Both the position numbers and the translations under genes were made by a program. The notes beneath the pieces are model-generated. The model was not told the DNA's origin and searched no databases. It was given only the letters and a program-made list of their open reading frames with translations. A stretch of 64,000 nt of DNA from Candidatus Villigracilis proximus (lineage in GTDB: Bacteria; Chloroflexota; Anaerolineae; Anaerolineales; Villigracilaceae): positions 1-64,000 of the forward strand of contig JADKBB010000006.1 in the NCBI GenBank assembly GCA_016715195.1, given 5' to 3'. Below, one piece after another: positions 27,286 through 36,070 of the stretch; within the stretch, counting starts at the first letter, position 1; every line of letters begins with the position of its first letter.

Positions 27286-27345
27286 AAAGTAAAAGGTAAG
27301 AAGTAAAAAGTGACGCCAGACTCTCACTTCTCACTTCTCCACTTC
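27286..27345. repeat. Heptamer repeat between the epimerase and FlaA1-like genes
   Basis: AGTAAAA-type 7-base units are followed by CTTCTCA-type units, which are nearly their complement, so the region can fold back on itself. Confidence 0.7.
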
Positions 27346-29080
27346 CTTCTCACCCTTTTTCTCCTTCATCCTTCCTATGTCCTTTCCCCGTCCTCATTCC
27401 ACGTCCGCAATCGTTTCGTCTTAATTGGCGACCTCGCCCTCATCATCGTTTCGGTGTTGGGCAGTTTCGCCTTGCGGCTGGATGTGAGTCAGCTTCCGTT
27501 TTATTTCCCCGCCGCGTTGATGATGTGTGCGGTGTCTTTGCTGGTGAAAGTCCCTGTCTATTTTTATTTTGGTCTATATCGCCGGTTATGGCTCTATGCC
27601 AGCACAAGCGAACTGCGGCTCATTACGGTTGCCGTCACCACCGCTTCCGTATTAACCTCGGGCATTATGCTCGTGTTGATCAACATTGAATTCCTCCAGC
27701 CCGGTATGCCGCGTTCCGCTCTCGGCATTGACTGGCTGCTCTCGCTCGTCCTGATCGGTGGTTCGCGCTTTGCCTTGCGTATCCTCTCGGAGCAGTCCAC
27801 CTTCCGCCAGGACTGGAAAAGCCAAACGCGTCCTCATCATCGGCGCAGGTGATGCGGGTGCGCTTGTTGTGCGTGAACTACAAAGACCTTCGCAATTAAA
27901 TCTCATTCCAATCGGTTTTCTTGATGATGACCCGCCAAGCAGAATCACCAGATCTACGGCGTCTCATCGTTTGCGCGAAGTGGACATTACCGATCTTCTG
28001 CGCCGCGAGCCGATCCGTGTTAACGATGAAAAAGTGGGACTCACACTCGAAGGCAAGCGCGTACTTGTCACAGGGGCGGGCGGTTCCATCGGTCGTGAAC
28101 TCAGCCGTCAGATTGCGCGCCGGAATCCCGCCGAGTTGGTTCTGCTTGGTCATGGCGAAAATTCCATCTTTGAGATCCTGCTTGAGCTGCAAAGCAATTA
28201 TCCAAATCTAAAACTTGTTCCGGTCATCGCTGATATTCGAAATGCACAAAGAATCGATTCGGTTTTCAAAACACATCAACCGCAAATTGTTTTTCATGCC
28301 GCCGCGCATAAACATGTTTCATTAATGGAAGCCAATCCCGTTGAAGCCATCACCAACAATGTGATCGGCACACGCAACCTCGTGCAAGCCGCGCTCGATC
28401 ACAACATCGAACGCTTCGTGCTCATCTCCACCGATAAAGCCGTGCGTCCGTCCAGCATTTATGGCGCAACCAAACGCCTCGCGGAAATGATCGTCCTCGA
28501 CGCCGCCCATCAACACAAGCGCGCCTTCACCGTTGTCCGCTTTGGAAATGTGCTTGGCTCACGCGGCAGTATCATTCCCATTTTCAAAAATCAAATTGCA
28601 AACGGCGGCCCCGTCACCATTACGCACCCCGACATGGTTCGATTTTTCATGACCATTCCCGAAGCCGTGTATCTCGTGCTGCAGGCATCGTCCATGCAAA
28701 ACGGCGGCGAAGTGTTTGTGCTCAACATGGGGCAGCCCGTACGCATCCTTGATCTGGCCGAAGACCTCATTAAACTTTCAGGCCTCGAACCCAACAAAGA
28801 TATTGAGATCACTTTCACCGGCATTCGCCCCGGCGAAAAACTTGCGGAAGAATTATGGGATGAAGGCACGCCTCTCATGCAGACTCCACACCCCGACATT
28901 TTCCGCCTCGATCAGGACGCATCTTTCCTAATCCCAAACCTGCCTCAGGCCATTGAGCAGTTATCTGCCCTCGGCACAGACCGCGCCGCCATCAACAAAT
29001 TTATTGATGAATTAATTCCCGGCTCGCATATCAGTGAAACGCAGCCTTCTGATCTTCAACCCTTAACCCTTGATCTATAA
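27310..29080 (+). CDS. FlaA1/CapD-like nucleoside-diphosphate-sugar epimerase/dehydratase (damaged)
   Basis: Four N-terminal membrane helices (DLALIIVSVLGSFALRLD, FYFPAALMMCAVSLLVKV) are followed by a small Rossmann region (KRVLIIGAGDAGALVVREL) and a cytoplasmic SDR domain (KRVLVTGAGGSIGRELSRQI, FHAAAHKHVSLMEANP, YGATKRLAEM). This architecture modifies UDP-sugars for capsule or glycan synthesis. The frame changes near 27830 (RQDWK to GKAKRVLI). A second problem lies near 27930-27970: GFLDDDP is followed almost at once by LREVDITDLL, whereas relatives carry about 50 more residues between them. The start is uncertain, since the first ~30 codons overlap a heptamer repeat; ATG at 27377 with one indel is an alternative. 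Confidence 0.82.
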
Positions 29081-29085
29081 AACTT

Positions 29086-30077
29086 ATGCCTGAAGTTAAT
29101 CTCACCGAATGGAATCATTTTCTTAAATCCCACCCCAATGCGCATTTACTTCAAATGGGGGAATGGGGAGAATTAAAGAGGGGCTTCGGATGGAAACCAG
29201 TCCGCATCATTTCGACAAATTCAGCGCCTCGCATTCCTAACAACGAAATTGGTGCGCAGATCCTCTTCCGCCGCCTGCCTTTAGGTCTGACTCGGGTTTT
29301 CAGTGGACAGTGGACAATAGCCAGTGATCAGTTTTGGCGCGAAGTAGATTCGATTTGCAAAAAAAATCATGCGATCTTCCTGAAAATAGAACCCGATACT
29401 TGGGATGATCAATTCCTCATTCCTCATTCCTCATTCCTCATTTCAAAACATAACATCCAGCCTCCGCGCACCATCGTCATTTCAATTAAAGACAGCGAAG
29501 AACAGATTCTGCGCGTATGAAACCCAAATGCCGCTATAACATCCGCCTCGCCGAGAAAAAGGGAATCACCGTCCGCACATGGGACGATATTCCTGCATTC
29601 CATGAAATGATGACCGTCACCGGCGGACGTGATAACTTCGGCGTGCATTCCAAAGAATATTATCAACGTGCTTATGAATTGTTCCATCCCACAGGGACTT
29701 GTGAATTACTGGTCGCTGAATTCGAAGGCAAACCGCTCGCTTCACTCATGGTCTTTGCAGACGCAACTCGCGCCTGGTATGTCTACGGCGCATCCAACGA
29801 TCAGGAACGTAACCGTATGCCAACTTATCTTTTGCAGTGGGAAGCGATCCGCTGGGCAAAGGCACGCGGCTGTGAAGAATATGATCTATGGGGTGTCCCT
29901 GACGAAAACGAAGAAACACTCGAAGCCAATTTTGAAACCCGCCACGATGGCCTATGGGGCGTCTACCGTTTCAAGCGCGGCTTTGGCGGACAGTTAAGGC
30001 GCGCCGCGCAAGCCCTGGACAGAGTCTATAATCCGCTGTTGTATTGGGCGTATTTGCGTTTTATTGGAAATCGATAA
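29086..30077 (+). CDS. FemX/FemAB-type peptidoglycan aminoacyltransferase, copy 1 (one frameshift)
   Basis: The protein has two GNAT-like domains of the FemABX family: HLLQMGEWGELKRGFGWKPV near the N-terminus, then KPKCRYNIRLAEKKGITVR and AWYVYGASNDQERNRMPTYLLQWEAI, ending with LWGVYRFKRGFGGQL. These enzymes use aminoacyl-tRNA to attach amino acids to lipid II or related acceptors. One base is missing near 29518: ILRV-stop becomes ILARMKPKCRY in the other frame. Heptamer repeats are embedded in frame twice (SGQWTIASDQ and FLIPHSSFLIS). It overlaps the Nudix start by one base. Confidence 0.85.
29300..29332. repeat. Heptamer repeat inside FemX copy 1
   Basis: Units CAGTGGA, CAGTGGA, CAATAGC, CAGTGAT are read in frame as SGQWTIASDQ. 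Confidence 0.65.
29411..29443. repeat. Four-copy ATTCCTC heptamer inside FemX copy 1
   Basis: ATTCCTC is repeated four times without change, translated in frame as FLIPHSSFLIS between two conserved blocks of the enzyme. Confidence 0.85.
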
Positions 30078-30592
30078 TGTCACCTCACTATTGCTTTCAA
30101 TGCGGACATGAACTTGAACTGCGCCGTATGGATCAACGTGAGCGTGAAGTTTGCCCCGCCTGTGGTTGGATTTATTACGCTCAATTAAAAGTAGGCTCAG
30201 CCATGTTGATCGAACGTGATAACCAATTGCTGCTTCTACAGCGCAATTACGAACCCTGGCAGGGGAGTTGGATGTTGCCCGCAGGTTATGTCGAAGCAGA
30301 CGAAGACCCGCAGGATGCGGCTCATCGCGAAGTCTTTGAAGAAACGGGTCTTATTGTGGAAGCGAGTGAATTTATCCATGCTTATTATTTTTCAGATGAT
30401 CCGCGTGGGAATGGCGTCTCTTTTGTATATAAGGCCAGGCTGATCTCAGGTGAAATCAAACTCAACGAAGAATCAACCGCCGCTCAGTATTTTTCCTGGC
30501 ATGAAATTCCGCCGTATCTGACAAAAGGCGGACACGATCAAATTATTAGCGGGTGGCAATCGCAAGCCCGGCAGAGAGAAAATCAGAAATAA
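30077..30592 (+). CDS. Nudix hydrolase with N-terminal zinc ribbon
   Basis: Residues 1-40 hold two CxxC pairs (YCFQCGHEL, VCPACGWIYY) of a zinc ribbon like that of NADH pyrophosphatases. The Nudix box follows the pattern GYVEADED...AAHREVFEETGL, preceded by LLLLQRNYEPWQGSWMLPAG. The enzyme hydrolyses a nucleoside diphosphate linked to another moiety; the substrate is not identifiable. Its ATG overlaps the upstream FemX stop and its stop overlaps the downstream FemX start by one base each (TAATG), so the three genes are translationally coupled. Confidence 0.9.
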   Translation: MSPHYCFQCGHELELRRMDQREREVCPACGWIYYAQLKVGSAMLIERDNQLLLLQRNYEPWQGSWMLPAGYVEADEDPQDAAHREVFEETGLIVEASEFIHAYYFSDDPRGNGVSFVYKARLISGEIKLNEESTAAQYFSWHEIPPYLTKGGHDQIISGWQSQARQRENQK

Positions 30593-31743
30593 TGTCTAAT
30601 TCATGGAATGAACTGATCTCGAAACTCCCGAACCCGCACTTTCTCCAAACTTATGAATGGGGACAGGTGAAGGCGAAGTATGGCTGGGTGCCTATTTATC
30701 TTGTTTGGGATAAAGATGGGAAGATGAAAGAAGAAAGAAATGGTCTTTCCACTTTCCACTCATCAGTGGTCGCTGCCTGTCTCGTTCTCAAACGCACCAT
30801 CCTCTCACGCGGATTTGTCGCACGCTCGTCTGTGCTGTATGCGCCGAAAGGTCCGCTTATGGATTGGGAGAATACGTCCCTGCGGACTCGTGTGTTAAAT
30901 GACCTGCAATCTTTTGCAAAACAACAAAGTGCCATCTTCCTGAAAATTGACCCTGATGTTGTCCTCGGGCGCGGAGTCCCTGACAGCGAAGGGGATGTCA
31001 CAGAAAACAGCGGCCCAGCTATCCGGTCCGAATTGACGCGCAGGGGTTGGGTCTATTCGTCGGATCAGATCCAATTCCGCAATTCAGTCCTGATCGATGT
31101 CACATCCACTGAAGAAGAAATGCTTGCACGCATGAAACCGAAGACGCGCTACAACGTGCGCCTCGCAGAAAAAAAAGGTGTGACCGTGCGCGCCGGCACC
31201 GTCGACGATCTGCCGATGCTCTACAAAATGTACGCCGAAACATCTGTGCGTGACGGCTTTGTGATTAGTGATGAAAACTATTACATGACCGTCTGGAAAT
31301 TATTTATGCAGTCAGCCGTCAGCGGTCAGCCGTCAGCTATTCCCTTGATCGCCGAAGTCGAAGGCCAGCCCGTCGCTGCTATTTTTCTTTTTATGTTCGC
31401 AGGCCGCGCTTATTATGTGTATGGCATGTCTCGTACTCTTCATCGTGAAAAAATGCCAACTTATCTTTTGCAATGGGAAGCGATGAAACGCGCAAAGGCT
31501 AATGGCTGCGCTGCGTATGATCTGTGGGGCGCGCCGGAAGTCTTCGATGAAAGTGACTCGATGTGGGGCGTGTATCGTTTCAAGGAAGGCTTGGGCGGAG
31601 AAGTTGTCCGCACGCTGGGTGCGTATGATTTTGCGCCGAATAAATTTTTCTATAAACTATATTCCGAAGTCGTGCCGCGTGTGTTGGATGTGATGCGCTC
31701 GCGCGGGAAAGAAAAGACGAAGCAGGGATTGAGTGGTAGGTAA
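30592..31743 (+). CDS. FemX/FemAB-type peptidoglycan aminoacyltransferase, copy 2
   Basis: The frame is intact at 383 residues. Motifs parallel copy 1: HFLQTYEWGQVKAKYGWVP, RMKPKTRYNVRLAEKKGVTVR, AYYVYGMSRTLHREKMPTYLLQWEAMK and WGVYRFKEGLGGEVVRTLG. It probably adds an amino acid to the peptidoglycan stem or cross-bridge precursor. Two in-frame heptamer insertions are visible (KMKEERNGLSTFHSS, and QSAVSGQPSAIP just before PLIAEVEGQPVAA). The start at MSNSWNEL overlaps the Nudix stop. Confidence 0.9.
   Translation: MSNSWNELISKLPNPHFLQTYEWGQVKAKYGWVPIYLVWDKDGKMKEERNGLSTFHSSVVAACLVLKRTILSRGFVARSSVLYAPKGPLMDWENTSLRTRVLNDLQSFAKQQSAIFLKIDPDVVLGRGVPDSEGDVTENSGPAIRSELTRRGWVYSSDQIQFRNSVLIDVTSTEEEMLARMKPKTRYNVRLAEKKGVTVRAGTVDDLPMLYKMYAETSVRDGFVISDENYYMTVWKLFMQSAVSGQPSAIPLIAEVEGQPVAAIFLFMFAGRAYYVYGMSRTLHREKMPTYLLQWEAMKRAKANGCAAYDLWGAPEVFDESDSMWGVYRFKEGLGGEVVRTLGAYDFAPNKFFYKLYSEVVPRVLDVMRSRGKEKTKQGLSGR
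30717..30766. repeat. Heptamer repeat inside FemX copy 2 (N-terminal)
   Basis: Units GGGAAGA, TGAAAGA, AGAAAGA are followed by the nearly complementary TTTCCAC, TTTCCAC. The stretch is in frame. Confidence 0.55.
31310..31341. repeat. Heptamer repeat inside FemX copy 2 (C-terminal)
   Basis: Units CAGCCGT, CAGCGGT, CAGCCGT, CAGCTAT occur in series and encode SAVSGQPSA at a point where copy 1 has a shorter loop. Confidence 0.75.
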
Positions 31744-31815
31744 AGGTAAAGGGTTTATAGGAAGTAAAAAGTAAACAAGTTTTGCTTCTCACTTATTACT
31801 TATTACTTATTACCC
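31741..31815. repeat. Heptamer repeat downstream of FemX copy 2
   Basis: AGTAAAA-like units are followed by three copies of TTATTAC. No coding function is apparent; it fills the spacer before the next gene. Confidence 0.75.
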
Positions 31816-31831
31816 ACAAAAAGGATCTGAC

Positions 31832-32821
31832 ATGAAAACCATTCCCCGATTAAATTTTGCACATCTTCCCACTCCGATCGAAGAACTTCCGCGCCTGACA
31901 GAAGCCTTGGGCGGACCGCGCATTCTTGTCAAACGCGATGACCAGACGGGACTGGCCTTCGGCGGCAACAAAACCCGCAAACTGGAATTTCTCGTGGCAG
32001 AAGCACGCGAGCAAGGTGCGCGGACTTTGATCTCGGCAGGCGCGATCCAATCGAATCACTGCCGGCAGACGGTGGCGGCTGCAGCGCGTTTTGGCTTTGA
32101 CTGTACGCTGGTGTTGACAGGTGACCGTCCGGCTCAGGCCTCTGCAAATTTTTTACTGGACCAACTCTTCGGCGCGGAAATTATCACGGTATCAGACCGC
32201 AAAGATCGTGACCGCATTTTGCAGGAAACGTTTGATCATGCAGTTGCGGCAGGGAAGAAACCTTATCTCGTACCCTACGGCGGATCAAGCCCCACGGGCG
32301 CATTGGGTTATGCCTTCGCGATGGAAGAATTCATGAATCAAAAAATGAAAGTGGACTGGATTGTCTTCGGCACGTCTTCGGGTGGAACACATGCGGGGCT
32401 GGTTTTGGGTCAGCGGGTGTTTGGGTTCAAAGGCAAAGTGCTGGGAATCAGCATTGACGAACCGGAAGCAGAACTCAAGGTGCATGTCTCTGAGTTGGCG
32501 TCACAAGCCAGTGAAAAACTCGGCGAGCGGATCAATTTCACAGGTGATGATGTTCTTGCGGATGAAAATTATTGTCAGGCTGGGTATGGAGTCTTTGGAG
32601 CAGGGGAGCGGGAGGCGATCAAATTATTTGCCAGCAACGAAGGCTTGTTGCTTGACCCCGTCTATACTGGCCGCGCCGCCGCTGGAATGATCGACCTGAT
32701 CCGCAAGGGATTCTTCAAGAAGGACGAAACGATTTTGTTCTGGCACACTGGTGGTCAGCCCGCGTTGTTTGCGGATAAGTACTCGCAGGATGTTGTTGGG
32801 GATGGAAGTAGCAAGGAATGA
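31832..32821 (+). CDS. D-cysteine desulfhydrase / ACC deaminase family PLP enzyme
   Basis: The 329-residue enzyme is of the fold-type II PLP family. The Schiff-base lysine is in TGLAFGGNKTRKLEFL, the substrate loop is SAGAIQSNHCRQTVAAAA, and the phosphate-binding loop is FGTSSGGTHAGLVLG. Relatives degrade D-cysteine to pyruvate, H2S and ammonia, or open 1-aminocyclopropane-1-carboxylate. The sequence alone does not separate the two, but D-cysteine desulfhydrase is the commoner case. AAAGGATC precedes the ATG. It is flanked on both sides by heptamer repeats and has its own terminator. Confidence 0.88.
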   Translation: MKTIPRLNFAHLPTPIEELPRLTEALGGPRILVKRDDQTGLAFGGNKTRKLEFLVAEAREQGARTLISAGAIQSNHCRQTVAAAARFGFDCTLVLTGDRPAQASANFLLDQLFGAEIITVSDRKDRDRILQETFDHAVAAGKKPYLVPYGGSSPTGALGYAFAMEEFMNQKMKVDWIVFGTSSGGTHAGLVLGQRVFGFKGKVLGISIDEPEAELKVHVSELASQASEKLGERINFTGDDVLADENYCQAGYGVFGAGEREAIKLFASNEGLLLDPVYTGRAAAGMIDLIRKGFFKKDETILFWHTGGQPALFADKYSQDVVGDGSSKE

Positions 32822-32970
32822 GAAATGAGATGCGAGGGGTGGAAGTAAAAGGTTAGAAGTAAGAAGTGAAAAGTGAGAAGTAAAACACAGTGAAAAAGAA
32901 AGGCGGTTATTTTGCAAAATAACCGCCTTTCACTTATTCCTTATTACTCGTTACTTATTACTCATCATTC
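32818..32970. repeat. Long heptamer-repeat spacer
   Basis: GGAATGA/GAAATGA units, then AGTAAGA/AGTGAAA/AGTGAGA/AGTAAAA units, lead into a terminator hairpin. On its far side are ACTTATT/CCTTATT/ACTCGTT/ACTTATT/ACTCATC units, roughly complementary to the first half. Confidence 0.8.
32899..32930. terminator. Bidirectional terminator
   Basis: Perfect 15-bp arms AAAGGCGGTTATTTT and AAAATAACCGCCTTT flank a two-base loop. It lies between the convergent PLP-enzyme and polysaccharide deacetylase genes. Confidence 0.85.
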
Positions 32971-33750
32971 CACGCATGTCCTCGTCAACGAAACGCCTGC
33001 ATTTACATCACACCCATCTGAGTTGACCTGCTCGCGCAGATAATCGTCGTAGAGTTTGCTTAGGGTGACCAGTTCCCAGTTGTTGGCTTTTAGCCACGGG
33101 TAGGCGATTACGCTTGAATTGTAATCCTGAGTGCGGATGTGCATTTGCACGATGTCGCCGCCTTTGCCTTCCTGAATGGCGCGGACCACTACGTCAGGTT
33201 CGCCGCCGCCGCCGATGGAGAACAATGCAGAAACCAGTCCGCGCTCCTGACAGAGCACATCCAATGTGTAACTGATGACATCATACGGCGGGCGGATAAA
33301 GCGGACTTTGTGCTCTGCCCCCAGTACCTGAGTCAATGCGCCGTACCATTTATCGTAGTCCATTAGCGCGGTGGCAGGTGACATCACGCCGAGGTTGACA
33401 TGGTCGAAGGTGTGATAGCCGATCTCGTGGCCGTTGTCTACAAGGCGCTTCCAGATGCCGGGGTCTTGCTGTTCAAGGTCGAGCAGTTTGATGCCAACCG
33501 GGAAGAAGGTCACTTTGAAATCGGGGAATTCATTGAGCAATACTTCAAGGTCTTGCATTTTGTTGAGCAGATAGCAATCATCATAAGTAAATGCCATGCG
33601 CTTAAATTTGCGGGTTCCGTTCCAGATAAAGGGCGCGGTGAAGTTCGGCTCATCGTGCAAAGGGACATACTTGCCCGCGGATATGCCAATCGAAGCAAGC
33701 AGCGCCGTGCCGCCAAGTTTCAAAAAATCTCTGCGTGAAATACTTGTCAT
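32965..33750 (-). CDS. Tat-exported polysaccharide deacetylase family protein
   Basis: The N-terminus MTSISRRDFLKLGGTALLASIG is a twin-arginine signal, so the enzyme should be folded before export. A NodB-type domain follows, with a motif 1 variant FTYDDCYLLN (usual form TFDDG) and motif 2 HEIGYHTFDH with its His-x3-His metal site. FIRPPYDVISYTLDVL is motif 3. It probably removes acetyl groups from N-acetylated glycans in the wall or an exopolysaccharide, although the altered motif 1 leaves activity uncertain. The start was chosen at the Tat signal; the open frame extends 40 codons further into a repeat region without coding character. Confidence 0.85.
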   Translation of the reverse strand: MTSISRRDFLKLGGTALLASIGISAGKYVPLHDEPNFTAPFIWNGTRKFKRMAFTYDDCYLLNKMQDLEVLLNEFPDFKVTFFPVGIKLLDLEQQDPGIWKRLVDNGHEIGYHTFDHVNLGVMSPATALMDYDKWYGALTQVLGAEHKVRFIRPPYDVISYTLDVLCQERGLVSALFSIGGGGEPDVVVRAIQEGKGGDIVQMHIRTQDYNSSVIAYPWLKANNWELVTLSKLYDDYLREQVNSDGCDVNAGVSLTRTCVE

Positions 33751-33769
33751 GTTTAATTCCTGTATGTCC

Positions 33770-33897
33770 ACATGCTCCCGAAAAACATCGGGACGGTGTG
33801 AGCGTAGTGAGACCAGCACTTCGGTCGAACGTAGCCGAAGCACGGGGGCGATCCTTCGGCTGCGCCGCAAGAGCGGCGGCTCCGCTCAGGATGTAGG
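33770..33897. repeat. GC-rich region of several short inverted repeats
   Basis: Three small hairpins occur in series: TCCCGA...TCGGGA around 33777-33795, CACTTCGGTC...GCCGAAGCA around 33816-33842, and ATCCTTCGGC...CAGGAT around 33851-33892. It looks like an interspersed palindromic element in the spacer between the deacetylase start and the MOSC stop. Confidence 0.5.
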
Positions 33898-34698
33898 CTA
33901 CCTCTCTAAAATTTCCACGCTCATGCCGGTTTTGATCGTGCCTTCGTTTAGCGGAATGACGTTCATGCCGAACATTGCGCCGCCTTCCTGTTTGCGATAG
34001 GTGGCTAATGTTTTGAGCGGTTCTTTGTCTCGTTCGAGAGTTTCTTTATCGATGGTTGTCACTTCGCAGCGCGGACAGGGTTTGACGAGCGCCATTTCCA
34101 CATCGCCAATGCGGATGCGCTTCCATGTGTCTTCTGCGAAGGGTTCACAATTTTGCACAACAATGTTCGGGCGGAATCGATTCATCGGGAGAGCCGAATC
34201 CAGCTTCGAGTTTAAGTCCTGAAGCGATGCTTCAGAGATGATCAAGATCGGGTAGCCGTCTGCAAATCCGGTGTGGTCTTCTGCGCTGACGGCGAAATCC
34301 GGATTTAATTTTCTTTTGAAATTTTTATCCACGTGAACAAGGCGCACCGCTGTGCCGATCCAATCAGAAAACCATTGCGCGGCTTCTTCGCCCTGATCGA
34401 TGGCGCTCACGCCTTTGCTTTTCCAAATGTTGACGGGCGTGGGCGTGCCCGATGTTTGAATTGCAATTTGTATCGAATCAAAATTTGGCGCAGAGAGTGT
34501 GACCGAATCATTTTTTAACGCGGGTGTGATGAGCGCAAGCCGTGCATGTTCGCGCTGGGTGAGAAACTCGCCATCGGGCGTCACCACCATCATGCGCCGG
34601 TCATTGGCCAGACCCATGCGCTCCACTTGCGATTCAGAAATATCAAATCCACGGCAGGCTTTGATCGGATAATACGTGAGGTTGGATAAAGTAATCAT
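33898..34698 (-). CDS. MOSC domain protein (YcbX-like)
   Basis: The 266-residue protein has an N-terminal beta-barrel MOSC_N domain (YYPIKACRGFDISESQVERMGLANDRRMMVV). A C-terminal MOSC domain follows, with MNRFRPNIVVQN, a conserved Cys region VKPCPRCEVTTID and GGAMFGMNV. MOSC proteins act on molybdenum cofactor sulfur or use Moco to reduce N-hydroxylated compounds (YcbX/mARC group). The conserved Cys is the expected Mo or sulfur ligand. Its ATG overlaps the stop of the upstream ATP-grasp fragment (ATGA). Confidence 0.9.
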   Translation of the reverse strand: MITLSNLTYYPIKACRGFDISESQVERMGLANDRRMMVVTPDGEFLTQREHARLALITPALKNDSVTLSAPNFDSIQIAIQTSGTPTPVNIWKSKGVSAIDQGEEAAQWFSDWIGTAVRLVHVDKNFKRKLNPDFAVSAEDHTGFADGYPILIISEASLQDLNSKLDSALPMNRFRPNIVVQNCEPFAEDTWKRIRIGDVEMALVKPCPRCEVTTIDKETLERDKEPLKTLATYRKQEGGAMFGMNVIPLNEGTIKTGMSVEILER

Positions 34699-35024
34699 GC
34701 GCGCAATTTTACTCGAACATCCACCGCCACCGCGCCTTTGCTCAGAACCCGCAATGGATTGACCTCGATCTCTTCGATGGTTTCATGTTCCATCGCCAGA
34801 TGCGATAATTTGATCAAGACATCGATGACAGATTCCTCGTCAACGGGGCTGATGCTGCGGAAGCCTTTGAGTTTTCTCCCAGCCCATGTTTTGCGGATCA
34901 TTTCCTGCGCCTCGGCCTGATTCAGCGGTGCTAAAGCAAATGCCGCATCTTTGAGACCTTCCGCTAGAAGCGTGTAGCCACTTTGGATTTCTGCCGCTGA
35001 TATTGGTTTCCTGAGGGAGTACAA
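34695..35024 (-). pseudogene. C-terminal fragment of an ATP-grasp acyl-CoA synthetase (ADP-forming)
   Basis: The ~109 codons match only the end of the ATP-grasp_5 domain found in ADP-forming acetate-CoA ligases and protein acetyltransferases (EGLKDAAFALAPLNQAEAQEMI, IEEIEVNPLRVLSKGAVAVDVRV). The N-terminal CoA-binding and ligase domains and most of the ATP-grasp domain are missing. Upstream sequence runs into the start of a divergent gene after ~60 bases. It is most likely the remnant of a truncated gene, kept because it is coupled to the MOSC gene. A stand-alone function is not excluded. Confidence 0.65.
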
Positions 35025-35087
35025 TGATGTACGTCACCGCTCCATTGCGCAATGCAAAATATGATCGTCGTCACAACAAAAAGGTTT

Positions 35088-35995
35088 ATGAACATGTCTG
35101 AAAATTTCGAAGAGAGTACTGTGTTAACGGGGGCAAGGCAAACCATGGCTTCGTGGACTAAAGTGATCGAGTCTTACGAGGAAGTTCCAGCTATTTACAG
35201 GAGTTTTTTTGAATCTCATATTGCAGACGGCCGGCAGTTTCCGTATACCCTGCTTACACCCTCATTTGCAAAAGCTCAAGGCAAAACAACCGAAAAATTG
35301 ATCTTTGACTCTGTTGACGCCATCCACATTCTTGAGCGGATGGACAGTCAGGTCGTTGCAAAGAGTTATCCATACCGGTCTGTTTACTCAGTGGAAATTG
35401 GCAGTGTTCTTTTAAGTTCGTGGCTGACCATCAGCGGGTTGACCAGCGCAGGTGAGGCGGATATCTCGACGATTGACTATAACACTTCAAGTGCCCGGCA
35501 TTTTGCAGCCTTCATCAATAAATTACGTCCGATATATCAAGCCGTTGATCAAACTCAATGGATCGCGGAGAAAAATAAATTCAATTATTTATCCATGCTC
35601 AATTTTAAGTTTATGAACTATGGACGCAGCAGTCTGGTCAGCGGGGATATTGTTTCGCAGATTCTTTTACAGCCTGAGATCAGAGAACCCTTTTGGGCGC
35701 CGCTGGGGATATGTTTCAACGCACAATTTCACTGGCGCACCTTGTCATTTTGACCAACCATGAATTGATCCTGATCCAGGATGTTCACGAGACTGGCAGA
35801 AAACTTGTAAGGTCAAATTACGGCGGTGTCTGGCAATATATTCCATTGCGTGCTATTAAATCAGTCACATGGGCCGAAGCAGAAAATGACCGGTTGACTC
35901 TCTTGATCGTGATATACCCCGATAAGAGAATTGAAAGACTCGTTGCAATTTCAAGCAAAGCTGAAGTGGAGCAGTTGTGCGCCTGGTTTAAGTGA
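35088..35995 (+). CDS. Protein of unknown function (one frameshift)
   Basis: I do not recognise a family. The protein would have about 300 residues if joined at ~35705, where FWAPLG continues in the next frame as DMFQRTISLAHLVILTNHELILIQD. The last ~95 residues (ETGRKLVRSNYGGVWQYIPLRAIKSVTWA, RIERLVAISSKAEVEQLCAWF) have the strand pattern of a PH-like/YokE-type domain. There is no signal peptide or membrane segment. ATG codons at 35088 and 35094 are both possible starts, with AAAAAGG upstream. It is divergent from the ATP-grasp remnant. Confidence 0.6.
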
Positions 35996-36034
35996 ATCGT
36001 AAAATTTGATTACCGTCCACCGTCCAAAATAAAA

Positions 36035-36062
36035 AGCCCTCCGAGAGCATTCTCAGAGGGCT
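36035..36062. terminator. Bidirectional terminator
   Basis: AGCCCTCCGAGA and TCTCAGAGGGCT pair with one wobble around GCAT; A5 precedes and TCTCTTCT follows. It lies between converging genes and next to a double ACCGTCC heptamer. Confidence 0.8.
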
Positions 36063-36070
36063 TCTCTTCT

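Noticed and set aside
29500..29530. In-frame TGA in FemX copy 1, close to selA, as a possible selenocysteine codon
   Set aside because: Downstream conserved residues (MKPKCRYNIRLAEKKG) continue only in a different frame, so a missing base explains the break better than recoding, and FemX proteins are not selenoproteins.
33751..33870. N-terminal extension of the polysaccharide deacetylase
   Set aside because: The extra 40 codons lie in a region of GC-rich inverted repeats, and the Tat signal must be at the N-terminus.
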